Origin: Enterococcus sp. DIV1094
GTDB taxonomy: Bacteria > Bacillota > Bacilli > Lactobacillales > Enterococcaceae
Direction of reading: 5' to 3'
Assembly: GCF_017316305.2 (NCBI RefSeq)
Contig: NZ_CP147250.1
Coordinates: forward strand, 1,570,001 to 1,634,000
Length of the DNA: 64,000 nucleotides
Part shown: positions 19,098 to 28,393 of the stretch, in pieces
How the letters are laid out: every line of letters begins with the position of its first letter
Position numbering within the stretch: position 1 is the stretch's first letter
Made by a program: the position numbers and the translations under genes
Notes under the pieces: generated by a model
The model's input: only the letters and a program-made list of their open reading frames with translations
Databases searched by the model: none
Told to the model about the DNA's origin: nothing

Positions 19098-19110
19098 TTT
19101 GGAGAATGAA

Positions 19111-19782
19111 ATGAATGGATCAAATGTAAAAAATATCACGTTTAAAACAAGTCTTTTTGGTGGTTATGCAAAATCAGAAGTCAATGTTTTTTTGGAGAGT
19201 TTTCAACAAGAGGTTGCCCGGTGGAATAAACAGGTTGAGGACTTAAAATCAGAAAATGAACAACAATCGAAAGAAATCGAAAATCTGAAGCAAGCCAATG
19301 AAATAGCTTCAGGGATTTTAACGGAAAAACTAAATATCATTGAGACTTTAAAAGAACAACTTTCTGAGCAAAAAGAGCTTGAAAAGACGCAAGAAATTAT
19401 TAGACAAACGCTTGAGGAAGCTGATTTGTTCGCTCAAAAGCTGATTAAAGAAGCAGAAGAAAAACGCGACTTACTGTTGAAGAAAGCAGAAAATGAGCTT
19501 CTGCAAATGTATGCGCAAGAAGTTGAAGCGCAGGCGCAAGCAGAAAAAGAACTTGAGGAACAAAAACGTCAACTGGCGAAAGAAGAGGACCGATTAAAAG
19601 GGATCAAAGATAGTTTGATCGACGCATTACTAGAGTTTGGAGAATTCCAAAAAAATGCCGTGCGTGAGTTCAATGACAATATCACGAAGTTAGATGGAAA
19701 ACCAACAGTTGAAAAAAAAGCGATAATCAGAGAATTAAAACGAGTTGAAGGAAAAAAACGAACGATCAAGAAAAAAGCATAG
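19111..19782 (+). CDS. DivIVA-domain coiled-coil protein B
   Basis: A 223-aa cytoplasmic protein with the same layout as its upstream neighbour. The N-terminal motif ITFKTSLFGGYAKSEVNVFLESF (about residues 9-31) is followed by a long coiled coil and a strongly basic C-terminus (RVEGKKRTIKKKA). The ATG at 19111 has GGAG at 6-nt spacing; a GTG at 19090 overlapping the previous gene is possible but has no better site. The tandem arrangement suggests that A and B form a hetero-oligomer. The basic tail could bind membrane or nucleic acid. Confidence 0.72.
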   Translation: MNGSNVKNITFKTSLFGGYAKSEVNVFLESFQQEVARWNKQVEDLKSENEQQSKEIENLKQANEIASGILTEKLNIIETLKEQLSEQKELEKTQEIIRQTLEEADLFAQKLIKEAEEKRDLLLKKAENELLQMYAQEVEAQAQAEKELEEQKRQLAKEEDRLKGIKDSLIDALLEFGEFQKNAVREFNDNITKLDGKPTVEKKAIIRELKRVEGKKRTIKKKA

Positions 19783-19794
19783 GAGGGAGGAACG

Positions 19795-19950
19795 ATGAGA
19801 AGCCCCAATAGTGCTTTTTGGAAAGAAAGAGTCGCAGAGTTAGAAAAATTGACGGATGGAAAAGTAGTATCTATACAGATTTTAAAGGAATTAAGTTTTT
19901 TGAAAAAAATGGCTGAGTTTGAACTTAACGTAAGGAAATCCGAAAAATAG
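19795..19950 (+). CDS. Hypothetical 51-aa protein ending the hydrolase/DivIVA operon
   Basis: ATG at 19795 follows a very strong AGGAGGGAGG site. It encodes 51 residues (MRSPNSAFWKERVAELEKL and a helical, amphipathic remainder ending VRKSEK) with no signal or membrane segment. It starts 12 bp after the DivIVA-like B gene and is followed by the operon terminator. It may be a helical partner or adaptor of the two coiled-coil proteins. The family is not recognised; the reading frame is supported by the ribosome site and position. Confidence 0.65.
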   Translation: MRSPNSAFWKERVAELEKLTDGKVVSIQILKELSFLKKMAEFELNVRKSEK

Positions 19951-20047
19951 AGTGACTTTTCATTCAAAAACTAGTTTAATCGAACAGAATGTATGTTAGA
20001 AACCTTTTACATCGATAATTGACAGAAGCTGTTGTCAGTCAAAGAGG

Positions 20048-20078
20048 AAACCACCAGTTTATATTGGTGGTTTTAATT
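20048..20078 (+). terminator. Terminator of the rgg 2-hydrolase-DivIVA operon
   Basis: A 9-bp stem (AAACCACCA at 20048-20056 with TGGTGGTTT at 20065-20073) is followed by TTAATTTT. Confidence 0.75.
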
Positions 20079-20750
20079 TTGCCCTAAATGACTGAAAGAA
20101 ATCAAATTTCCAAAAAATGAAACATTGTTATTTTATTCAGTGAAGATCACATCTATAGAAGTACAGATTTTAACTAGGATGAAACATCTGAAAAAAGATT
20201 TGTTTTTAAGTGATGAAGTGATTGTTGAGGAAACTTCAGATTATTCTCTCAGATTGAAAATCAGAAAATGAGTTTTAGCAAGTTGCCCAATGACTCAGCC
20301 AACGTAAAATAAATGAAATAAAATTTCTGTAGTTTTATTATATATATAAATAACTGATTCATGCGTATTTTTTTTATTGGAAGAACATGAAAAAATAATG
20401 TAGAAAAGAATAAAAAATAAATGAAAATACAATGAAAAATAAATTGAATTCTCAATTATTTGCTTTTTATGTGTTTTTTTTGGAGCGCTAAACAAATAGA
20501 AACAATTGTTATTTAAATTATTTTAACCATATAAAATAGCTGTTTTGGTGGTATTATTAATATTTCGTTCAATTATATAATAGTTATTTATTTATAAAAA
20601 GTATCATTTGCGAAACTTTCAAGAACGTTACGTATTTTATATATTATTCTTACCTCAGTTAGGAAATATAGCATCATCAAAAAATCTTAAAATGACACGC
20701 GACTAAACCTAACACGATTAAATTTTTTTTGTATAAGTAGGAGGAAGAAG
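20079..20750. promoter_or_regulatory. Long A/T-rich region upstream of pilus operon 2
   Basis: About 670 bp without a supported gene, extremely A/T-rich. TCAT (20604-20607) and GAAACTTT (20612-20619) followed by CAAGAA match the arrangement upstream of pilus operon 1 and lie about 140 bp before the pilin start. A TATATT element near 20638 could be the -10 box. Bent A/T-rich DNA of this kind is commonly involved in activator control. Confidence 0.4.
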
Positions 20751-22478
20751 ATGGATATGAAGAAAAATTCAAAAAGAAAAGTGTTATCAGGTTTATTGTT
20801 TGCAACGACATTATTATCAATCGGGGTCACTGCTGGGGGAGCAGTTCACTTTTTAGATGGAGAAATAGTAGCAGCAGAAACAGTAAATAATCCAGTAGCA
20901 GATACAACTTCAAAACGCTCATTAACGATTTGGAAGTACGCAGTAACAGATAACAGTGAATTAGGTACTCCAGGAGATGGGACAGCTAAAAATCCAGAGA
21001 AAGATGTTATTCCAGGGATCAAATTCAAAGTGGAACGTGTCAAGAATGTTTCGGGGAAAGCTTCCTTGACCGATCCAAAAAAACAAGTATTAGGCACTGA
21101 TTATACAATCGATAGTACCTTTGCTGCCCAAACGATCACAACAGATTCCAATGGTCAGGCAGTACTTGATTTAGGTACAGGAAAAGCAAATGATGGCATA
21201 TACCTAGTCACAGAGCTAGCTGATGACCGCACAGGTTCAGATCTAGCTGCAACTAACGGTAAAAAAGTAGAAACACCAGCAGCACCATTTTTCGTGTATG
21301 TGCCTCAAACAAGCAGAACAGATTTGTCTTCATTGATTTATGATGTACAAGTTGAACCAAAAAATATTTTAGAGGATCTAATCGAGCCGGTTAAGATGAT
21401 CAATGATGAAAAAGGTGATTCTGTACGAGCTGGAGAAGATTTTGAATGGGAAATGACGACAAATGTTCCTGCGGGATTATGGCAAGTAGCTAGCCAAGAT
21501 GGCACGCTCGATATTTTAGATGCAAATGGGAATGTAGTTGATACCGTTGATATGGTGAAAGGCCAACCAATCATTTACCGCGATGCTTCAGGTGTATTAG
21601 AACCAAACTTTTCAATGGTCGATACCTTAGACAAGCAATTAACTTATCTGAAAGATAGTGCAAAAATGCAAGTACGCAAAGATGATGCAAGCGAATGGGT
21701 TGATTTAGCTGCAGCTGATTATACTGTTGCGTTTGACGAAGCAAGCAATACGCTAACAACGACTTTGACTGAAACGGGATTACAAAAAGTTGGAACTGCA
21801 GCTAATGGCTATACACAAATCCGCACGATCTTAGAAACGCATGTAGCGGAAAATTGGAACGGTATTTTAGAAAATACCTTCACGGAACATCACCAAATTC
21901 CTGGTCAAAAACCAAAAACAACTACACCACCGCCAACAACAAATCCAAAATACTATACAGGTGGATTTGACTTGAACAAAACAGCCGAAGATACAAAAGC
22001 GGCTTTGGCAGGTGCAGAATTTAAAATCGCATTAACTGAAAGTGATGCAAACAATAAGATCTTTTTAGCAGACGATGGCAAATCCTATGCAGAAGATGCA
22101 ACATTACCAGCAGGCGTCAGCTATTTGACTTCAACTTCAGATAAAGACGGCAAGGCACAATTCAACGGATTAGCGTTAGATTGGGTAGATGCGAACAACA
22201 ACAACTACGTGGAAGAAAATGAAGTAAGTCGTGACTACTGGGTAGTGGAAACGAAAGCGCCAGAAGGTTACGAATTACTAAAAGAAGCCCAAAAAGTAAC
22301 AGTTACGTTAACAACAGAAAATGATGGAAATGTTGAATTAGATGTCGTTGACAAGCCTAAAACAAAGTTGCCATTTACTGGGGGACAAGGAACAACGATG
22401 TTAGTTGCGATTGCGTTAGGTGCAATTGTGATTGGTGCTGCAGTAGTTGTCATTGATAAAAAACGTCAAAAAGTTTAG
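20751..22478 (+). CDS. Major pilin subunit of pilus operon 2, LPFTG
   Basis: A 575-aa secreted backbone pilin, full-length paralog of 12082-13803. The signal peptide ends near residue 42 (VAAA-ET). The pilin motif DVQVEPKN is at 198-205 with the putative linking Lys204. A SpaA domain with the E-box VVETKAPEGYELL follows, then LPFTG at 540-544, a membrane helix and the tail DKKRQKV. AGGAGG stands 6 nt before the ATG at 20751. It is first in the operon and followed at 25 bp by the adhesin gene. The class C half of the downstream sortase is the expected polymerase. Confidence 0.93.
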   Translation: MDMKKNSKRKVLSGLLFATTLLSIGVTAGGAVHFLDGEIVAAETVNNPVADTTSKRSLTIWKYAVTDNSELGTPGDGTAKNPEKDVIPGIKFKVERVKNVSGKASLTDPKKQVLGTDYTIDSTFAAQTITTDSNGQAVLDLGTGKANDGIYLVTELADDRTGSDLAATNGKKVETPAAPFFVYVPQTSRTDLSSLIYDVQVEPKNILEDLIEPVKMINDEKGDSVRAGEDFEWEMTTNVPAGLWQVASQDGTLDILDANGNVVDTVDMVKGQPIIYRDASGVLEPNFSMVDTLDKQLTYLKDSAKMQVRKDDASEWVDLAAADYTVAFDEASNTLTTTLTETGLQKVGTAANGYTQIRTILETHVAENWNGILENTFTEHHQIPGQKPKTTTPPPTTNPKYYTGGFDLNKTAEDTKAALAGAEFKIALTESDANNKIFLADDGKSYAEDATLPAGVSYLTSTSDKDGKAQFNGLALDWVDANNNNYVEENEVSRDYWVVETKAPEGYELLKEAQKVTVTLTTENDGNVELDVVDKPKTKLPFTGGQGTTMLVAIALGAIVIGAAVVVIDKKRQKV

Positions 22479-22503
22479 TAAGCGCCATGGAAAGGAGTAA
22501 TCA

Positions 22504-25500
22504 ATGAATACTAGATTTTTTAGTTTTAAATTTAAGACTCCTCTGTTGGTAATCATTTTAGCGATTATACTTAGTATAGTCGCTAAAATTGCTATAGGGG
22601 GTCCACTTCTAGCAAAAGAAAATGCAAATTTAGTTGAAGTTATCAATAATGATCAGACCGTATTGACAAAAGACAGTCGACTGACAGAAGAGATGGCAAC
22701 AGTCACCATCAAAAGTAATGAGAATCGTTTGCTTGTTTTACCAGCGAATGGGGATTATACAGTGGCGCTGTTTGAAGACGATCAAGAAAAGCCGCTTCAG
22801 ACAACATCAGCTGATACGTTTAATCAAAACGATGAACTTCTTCGTTTGGGCATTGGGCAAACAGTGTCATCGACCACTGAACAAGCAAGTGAAGGACAAG
22901 TAGAAGTAACTACAAGTGATGCCGTCTCAGTCGTGCCACAGGAAGATCCCACTCATTCCGAGATCTACTTGCGTTTAGTCAAAGATGAGCCAATCACACT
23001 TGTTTTCCGAGACTTGAAAAAAGATCTCAGCCTTATAGCGACAGATGTCTATTCGCAAGAGTATCAGACAATGTTCCAATGGCTGAAACCAGTGGAGAAC
23101 ATTGAAGCGACGGTTGAAACTGAACAAAGCAGTCAAGTTGCTAATAGTAGCGAAGCAAGTAGCCAAGCAAATAGCAAAGAAGAAACGATCCCTTCTTCAA
23201 CAACAGAGAATACGGAGAGCGTGACTAACAAAGAGGCGACAGAACCGGTATCAGAAGACATCGATTACAACAATGTCATCGTAGCAGATACGAAACCAAC
23301 GAAAATGTCTTTGAATCAATTGTTAGAAAAAGCTTATCCTGCTGAAGATTCTTTAGTAACGCCTAAATTAATATCAGCAACCGTAGCCGATGCAGCAACA
23401 TCAGGTGAAGGAATCATCATCTCGGATGCGAAGTTGGCGATAAATACGGGGACAGCTACGTTTGATACAAATAATAATCCTGGTTACGACAGCTCTGCAA
23501 CGAATAATATTGTTCGCTCGAATGACCAGATCTTGTATAAAATCGGCTTTTCTGTTCAAACATTAGCAAACAAAAATTATACGGATATTCGGTATCGTGT
23601 CGTTAGTGAGTTGCCGAACGCAGTGACTTTAGTGAATGGGAAAGCCTTCATGAATGCTGAGATCGCTAATGGTAATTTACTTGATACCGCTGCGAATGAT
23701 GGAACGAAATATTCGGAAGGTGTTATGGAGTCGACGATCAGTGATTCAGGACAAATTTTTGTACCTGTAGTGGTGAACACATTCGGCGCTGCGAATGGGA
23801 CAAAGTTCAAACCAACTTTCAAGTTACAGATCGTGGATGCGTTAAACCAAGATACTGGAGAAGTCGAAACGTTTAATAAAAGTTACACGGTTGAGCAATT
23901 TAGTGTGCTAGATGTACCAGAAACAATCGTTTCATCTAAAGCATCAGTATCAGCTAGTTTGGTTCGTGGCGAACAAAGTGATTTTCAACTTTACAAACCT
24001 GGAGCAACGAACACTGATTTAGTTTATGATCTAGGGTTGACGATCCAGCTGACGAATTTAAAAGATCGAAGCAATGGTGATTTGAGAGGTTCGACGTATC
24101 CACAAGGCGAAATTTCGTTCAACATGAACCAAAAAGTCACGAGTACAAAAAATGGGACAATCACGACAGTCGATAAGAGTCTGTACGATTCAGCACAAAC
24201 CCGCTTTTATTCAGTGACAAATGCAAATCGTTCGGCAGCGAGTTGGCAAACTACAAATCCTGGAGCAGCCTATGCAAGCACATTTAGTCCTACAAGATTG
24301 AAAAATGCACTGGCTGTACCGCATGGAAAAACACAACAAGTGTACTATGCGCAACCGTCAGGTGATCGCACGAAGATCGGTGTATTCAATTCTGGCGATC
24401 TATCAGTCAGCTTAGGATCTTATCAAGAAACTTGGAAAGTCAAGAATTACGCTGGTATCAAAAACCCGTATACCTATACGACTGTGGGGAATGAGTATAC
24501 CAATCAAGCGTTTGTCAGTGCTGAATTTATCTTCAATTGGTATGATGCCAAGCTGAAACAATTGATGGTTGATAATCAATGGGAACATTATACGTTGAAT
24601 CTAAGTATTCCTTCGATAACCTATGATGGGAATACAGTAGCAAACGATGCAAACTTGAATTTCAGCAGCTATTATATCCCTCCTGGGGCGATGACAGCTG
24701 GGCCAAATATCGTTGATTTAGATTTGCCTGACCCTGTGACTAATATCCGTCCGCCGGGCTACAATCAAGATATTGGTTTTACTGACTGGGCCAATAATAT
24801 GGGGAAACCTTTGTTGATGCGCGGGCAGAAGACATATATTGGTGGTTGGCACATTCAACAATATCTACCTGAAAATACGAAATCAGACCAAATATTTCAG
24901 TGGAATACTAATGGGTACAAGTATGATAATTCCCGACAGCCTTATACGCAACGAACGGAGCCTGATAACTCTGCACGTTCGTATTTGACTTATGGTGTCA
25001 GGAAAAACGGCAATGCTATGCCTAGTTTGACGTTGACCAATACGACTAAACTTGCTGAGGCATACACCTGGTATCCTACGGTAGAAAAAGCACAAGCAGC
25101 TGGCGTGATCGGTGCAGTAAGATTCCAGTATCCGCTTGGTGACGTAACTTCCCTTAGTACTTGGAATGGTGTACCAGTTACAGTGATTGGAACCCCTGGA
25201 TCAAAAGATAGTAATGGGAATCCTTATGTTGTTTTAAATGCAGCAGCGTTAAAGAAAGCCGATGATACAATCATTCGAAATCTACCTAATGGTGATAGTA
25301 CGACTTTTATTCCTGCTGTTTGGAAAGCAGATGGCAGTGATGTGGAGGTTCCCTATAATACTAAGGGTGACACATTAGCCTTTAATATTGGAACCAATGC
25401 CTTTATCCAAGATTTTGGTATTACGACAAGTACGGAAGTTGCAAAGTCCTTGTACCAGACAACAGAGACCATTGATGTCAAAGTGCGAGGTTCATTGAAA

Positions 25501-27354
25501 GGCTCAACCGCGAATAATTATGATACTGCATTGAACACCACCCTACCTAAAGGAATCAACTATATTGCGGGTTCGGCAAGTGATGCAAGTGGGAAACCGA
25601 TGGCTGATCCTGTAATCACTCAAAAATCAGATGGCACAACTGTCTTACGTTGGGTATTTCCAAAATCTTCGCTGGCAGTAGGAACAGAAGTCAATTTTAA
25701 AGCAGATAGTGATATTTCCAAACTGACGTTCAATGAGATGGGAATGGGGCAAGCGTTGAAGGTCGTCACAGTCGGTGAAATGTGGATATCTGATGACCCT
25801 AGTCTCAAAGATACGCGGTCAGAATTTTCACGATCTTCTCAAGATCAATTCAGCGAACAACTGCTTCAAGTCTTGACAGTTGATAAACGAGTGGATAAAA
25901 CCGCTATCGAGACAGGAAATGCTGAGATGTCTCCATTAACGGAGAAGGATGCACAGACTGACTTCACTTATTCTATTACTTCAACGAATAATACAGTTGA
26001 AGAGGCACAGAAATATCGCTTGATGGATGTCTTGCCTTATGATGGCGATTCTCGTGGAACAGTCTTCCACGGTTCGTTGGAAGTAACAGACGTTTCGGTA
26101 GATAAAGCAGGCTATGAGATCTACTATACGACTAAAAAAGTCGATGAAAAAACGAATCCGAATAGCATTGATCTAAGTACTTGGACTAAATATACGCCAG
26201 GTACGACAGCTGTTGCCAATATCAAAAATGCCACAGGCTTTATGGTAACGAAGGATCGTATGGCACAGGGCGAGAGCGTTGAATTATCTATTCATGTCCG
26301 ACCGGTGGATCAGTTGCCAGGGGATATTTATAAAAATGCGGCGACAATGAATGCCAAAATCGATCTGCCAGTTGAATCTCAAACAACGATGACTAAAGTA
26401 TATGGACGTAATGTGACTGGTTTTGCCTGGGAAGACCTTGATCGCAATGGCTTATATAACTCAGAAGAACCGAAGAAAGCCGGTATTCCTGTGAAATTAT
26501 ATCGTACGAGTCTTGCAAAGCCCGACAAAATCACAGATCAACTGGTTGAGCATAACTTAAAAGGAACGAGCTTTGTTGACGAGAAAGGAAATTCAACTGT
26601 TTTAACGGATGCTGATGGCAAGTATGAATTTATGTATTTACCAGAAGGAAAATATGTCGCAGAGTTCCAAATTGGCGACCAAGTAGAAAAACATGAATTT
26701 TCTGTTACGACACCGATGGTCGGAAACGACCCATCCATCAATTCGAAAGCTAGTCAAACGACCTATCGAACGGGCGAATATGTCGCGGAACAATTGAGTA
26801 ACTTACCAGGCATGATCACTTCAAAGGATAGTATCTATCATTTAGACTACTTGAACTTAGGGATCGTTGAAGCGAATTGTGATATTTATCTTTTCAAATA
26901 TGAATCAGGTACAGCAGTAGATCAAGATAAAGATGGACAACCAGATGTTGATGGGGAGCATCAACTAGCCTCTGGCGTTTTACTAGACGGCGCAGAATTT
27001 GAGCTACATGAAAAAGCAACGGATAAATTGGTCCAAACGAATACAACAGATTCAAAAGGCCGAATCCACTTTTCAAAAATTCCTTATGGTGACTATTATT
27101 TGATCGAGACAAAAGCACCTGAAGGGTATGAGCTGTTAAAAGAAAAAATCGATGTAACTGTTGGGATCAAAGATCAAGTGAAGTATGTTTTTGCAGAAGA
27201 TGATGTTGTGACAAAATTACCGTTTACTGGTAGCACGGATATCATCCAAGGGTTATTGATCATTTCTGCAAGTTTGACATTAGTTGGTTTAGTAGGCTTA
27301 GGTGTGAAATATCAGTGGGATGAAATGAATCGCAAGAAAGCAAGGAGGAAATGA
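22504..27354 (+). CDS. Giant pilus tip-type adhesin, LPFTG
   Basis: A 1616-aa surface protein, paralog of 7130-12058. An N-terminal hydrophobic signal (about residues 13-37, GGPLLAKE at its end) is followed by a Ser/Thr/Glu-rich linker near 200-260 and a long beta-rich adhesive region with blocks almost unchanged between the copies, such as YTLNL.IPS.TYDGNTV. An SdrD/Cna-B-like domain begins near 1298 (VYGRNVTGFAWEDLDRNG). A SpaA domain near 1465-1565 carries DQDKDGQPD and the E-box ETKAPEGYELL. LPFTG is at 1572-1576. No vWA/MIDAS motif is visible, so host-ligand binding is untested. The stop overlaps the upstream ATG option of the next gene. Confidence 0.9.
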   Translation: MNTRFFSFKFKTPLLVIILAIILSIVAKIAIGGPLLAKENANLVEVINNDQTVLTKDSRLTEEMATVTIKSNENRLLVLPANGDYTVALFEDDQEKPLQTTSADTFNQNDELLRLGIGQTVSSTTEQASEGQVEVTTSDAVSVVPQEDPTHSEIYLRLVKDEPITLVFRDLKKDLSLIATDVYSQEYQTMFQWLKPVENIEATVETEQSSQVANSSEASSQANSKEETIPSSTTENTESVTNKEATEPVSEDIDYNNVIVADTKPTKMSLNQLLEKAYPAEDSLVTPKLISATVADAATSGEGIIISDAKLAINTGTATFDTNNNPGYDSSATNNIVRSNDQILYKIGFSVQTLANKNYTDIRYRVVSELPNAVTLVNGKAFMNAEIANGNLLDTAANDGTKYSEGVMESTISDSGQIFVPVVVNTFGAANGTKFKPTFKLQIVDALNQDTGEVETFNKSYTVEQFSVLDVPETIVSSKASVSASLVRGEQSDFQLYKPGATNTDLVYDLGLTIQLTNLKDRSNGDLRGSTYPQGEISFNMNQKVTSTKNGTITTVDKSLYDSAQTRFYSVTNANRSAASWQTTNPGAAYASTFSPTRLKNALAVPHGKTQQVYYAQPSGDRTKIGVFNSGDLSVSLGSYQETWKVKNYAGIKNPYTYTTVGNEYTNQAFVSAEFIFNWYDAKLKQLMVDNQWEHYTLNLSIPSITYDGNTVANDANLNFSSYYIPPGAMTAGPNIVDLDLPDPVTNIRPPGYNQDIGFTDWANNMGKPLLMRGQKTYIGGWHIQQYLPENTKSDQIFQWNTNGYKYDNSRQPYTQRTEPDNSARSYLTYGVRKNGNAMPSLTLTNTTKLAEAYTWYPTVEKAQAAGVIGAVRFQYPLGDVTSLSTWNGVPVTVIGTPGSKDSNGNPYVVLNAAALKKADDTIIRNLPNGDSTTFIPAVWKADGSDVEVPYNTKGDTLAFNIGTNAFIQDFGITTSTEVAKSLYQTTETIDVKVRGSLKGSTANNYDTALNTTLPKGINYIAGSASDASGKPMADPVITQKSDGTTVLRWVFPKSSLAVGTEVNFKADSDISKLTFNEMGMGQALKVVTVGEMWISDDPSLKDTRSEFSRSSQDQFSEQLLQVLTVDKRVDKTAIETGNAEMSPLTEKDAQTDFTYSITSTNNTVEEAQKYRLMDVLPYDGDSRGTVFHGSLEVTDVSVDKAGYEIYYTTKKVDEKTNPNSIDLSTWTKYTPGTTAVANIKNATGFMVTKDRMAQGESVELSIHVRPVDQLPGDIYKNAATMNAKIDLPVESQTTMTKVYGRNVTGFAWEDLDRNGLYNSEEPKKAGIPVKLYRTSLAKPDKITDQLVEHNLKGTSFVDEKGNSTVLTDADGKYEFMYLPEGKYVAEFQIGDQVEKHEFSVTTPMVGNDPSINSKASQTTYRTGEYVAEQLSNLPGMITSKDSIYHLDYLNLGIVEANCDIYLFKYESGTAVDQDKDGQPDVDGEHQLASGVLLDGAEFELHEKATDKLVQTNTTDSKGRIHFSKIPYGDYYLIETKAPEGYELLKEKIDVTVGIKDQVKYVFAEDDVVTKLPFTGSTDIIQGLLIISASLTLVGLVGLGVKYQWDEMNRKKARRK

Positions 27355-27356
27355 TC

Positions 27357-28091
27357 ATGAAACGATTAAGCAACTTACGTATATCTATTCGTTCACTTTT
27401 GCTTTTAAGTGTGATTTTCAGCAACTTGCTAAGCTATGGGTTCACCTCCCCTGTATTTGCAGATGAAGGGACTTATCAGCTGACCGTTGTAAAATATAAA
27501 CTCTCTGCTAAGGAACTAGATAACGGGATATTGCCATCTGAGCCAAGTGATTCATTGACGACAGAGGTGAAAGGTGAAGATGGACGTACCTTAGACCCAT
27601 TTGCTGGGATAAGTTACCGTCTCGTAAAAGTGACACCAAGTAATAAGCAAGATGATCCTTTTACTGAAGTCGAAGGATTCCAACCAGTCGAAATCACTAC
27701 TGATGCAAGTGGTCAAGCAACGGTTGCATTGCCAAAGGGATTATATGAAGTCACCGAATTAAGTAATAAAGGGTTGACGGTACCTGCGAAGCCGGTCGTA
27801 GTAGAATTGCCAATGGTGACAAAGGAAGGAAATCAAATCGATCACTTGTTTATTTATCCGAAATCCAGTGTGGTTGTGCCATCTACCAGTACAACGCCAC
27901 CGGGAGCGAATCCGCCGGGTTCAAACCCGCCAACAAGTGAAACGACTAAAACAAGAATCCCGCAAACTAGTGGCAATATCGGAGAGCTATGGCCTGTCTA
28001 TTTAACATTAGGATTTACTTTGATGATAGGGTTGATTGGAATAATGAACTTCCAACCACACAAAAAAGTAAATAAGGAAAGAAGAGGCTGA
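27357..28091 (+). CDS. Minor pilin / anchor pilin, IPQTS variant motif
   Basis: A 244-aa secreted protein, paralog of 6439-7137. It has a signal peptide (cleavage near PVFA-DE), a SpaA-like beta-sandwich with LYEVTELSN, a Pro/Gly spacer, a sorting motif reading IPQTS-G at 201-205, a membrane helix and a basic tail. The ATG at 27357 is preferred because AGGAGG (27343-27348) lies 8 nt upstream; the ATG at 27351 is only 2 nt away. Its usual role in this kind of locus is basal pilin, the substrate for wall anchoring. The Thr is kept but the following Gly is shifted by one residue. Confidence 0.83.
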   Translation: MKRLSNLRISIRSLLLLSVIFSNLLSYGFTSPVFADEGTYQLTVVKYKLSAKELDNGILPSEPSDSLTTEVKGEDGRTLDPFAGISYRLVKVTPSNKQDDPFTEVEGFQPVEITTDASGQATVALPKGLYEVTELSNKGLTVPAKPVVVELPMVTKEGNQIDHLFIYPKSSVVVPSTSTTPPGANPPGSNPPTSETTKTRIPQTSGNIGELWPVYLTLGFTLMIGLIGIMNFQPHKKVNKERRG

Positions 28092-28227
28092 GCAATCTGC
28101 TAATAGTTATTTGTTAGGTGGATCGCTTTACGCAACGATTTCTAGTGATAGATAGAGGTTCCAGCACTTCTATAAGAATGATTTGAAAACTGCTGATGTA
28201 AACATATAAAGAAAATTGTATACACGA

Positions 28228-28285
28228 GGTACTAAGTAAAGAAAACGAAGAATGATCGATTCATGGTGTTTCTCTACCTAGTACC
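28228..28285. repeat. Imperfect inverted repeat between minor pilin and sortase
   Basis: GGTACTAAGTAAAGAAA at 28228-28244 pairs with TTTCTCTACCTAGTACC at 28269-28285, with two mismatches. There is no T-run. The 302-bp spacer has no gene. The structure may attenuate or process the transcript so that structural subunits exceed the sortase. Confidence 0.5.
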
Positions 28286-28393
28286 AGTGTATTCATATCG
28301 TTTAGTTTTTGTGTTTTTGAAAATGCATTAGAGAAAATGAGCGGCTAATTTATTTTCCAAAATATAGAAACAGGTGAAAAAGGAGGGGAAATC

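Noticed and set aside
20179..20271. 30-codon frame MKHLKKDLF... in the region upstream of pilus operon 2
   Set aside because: TAGG abuts the ATG with no spacing, so translation is unlikely; there is no other support.
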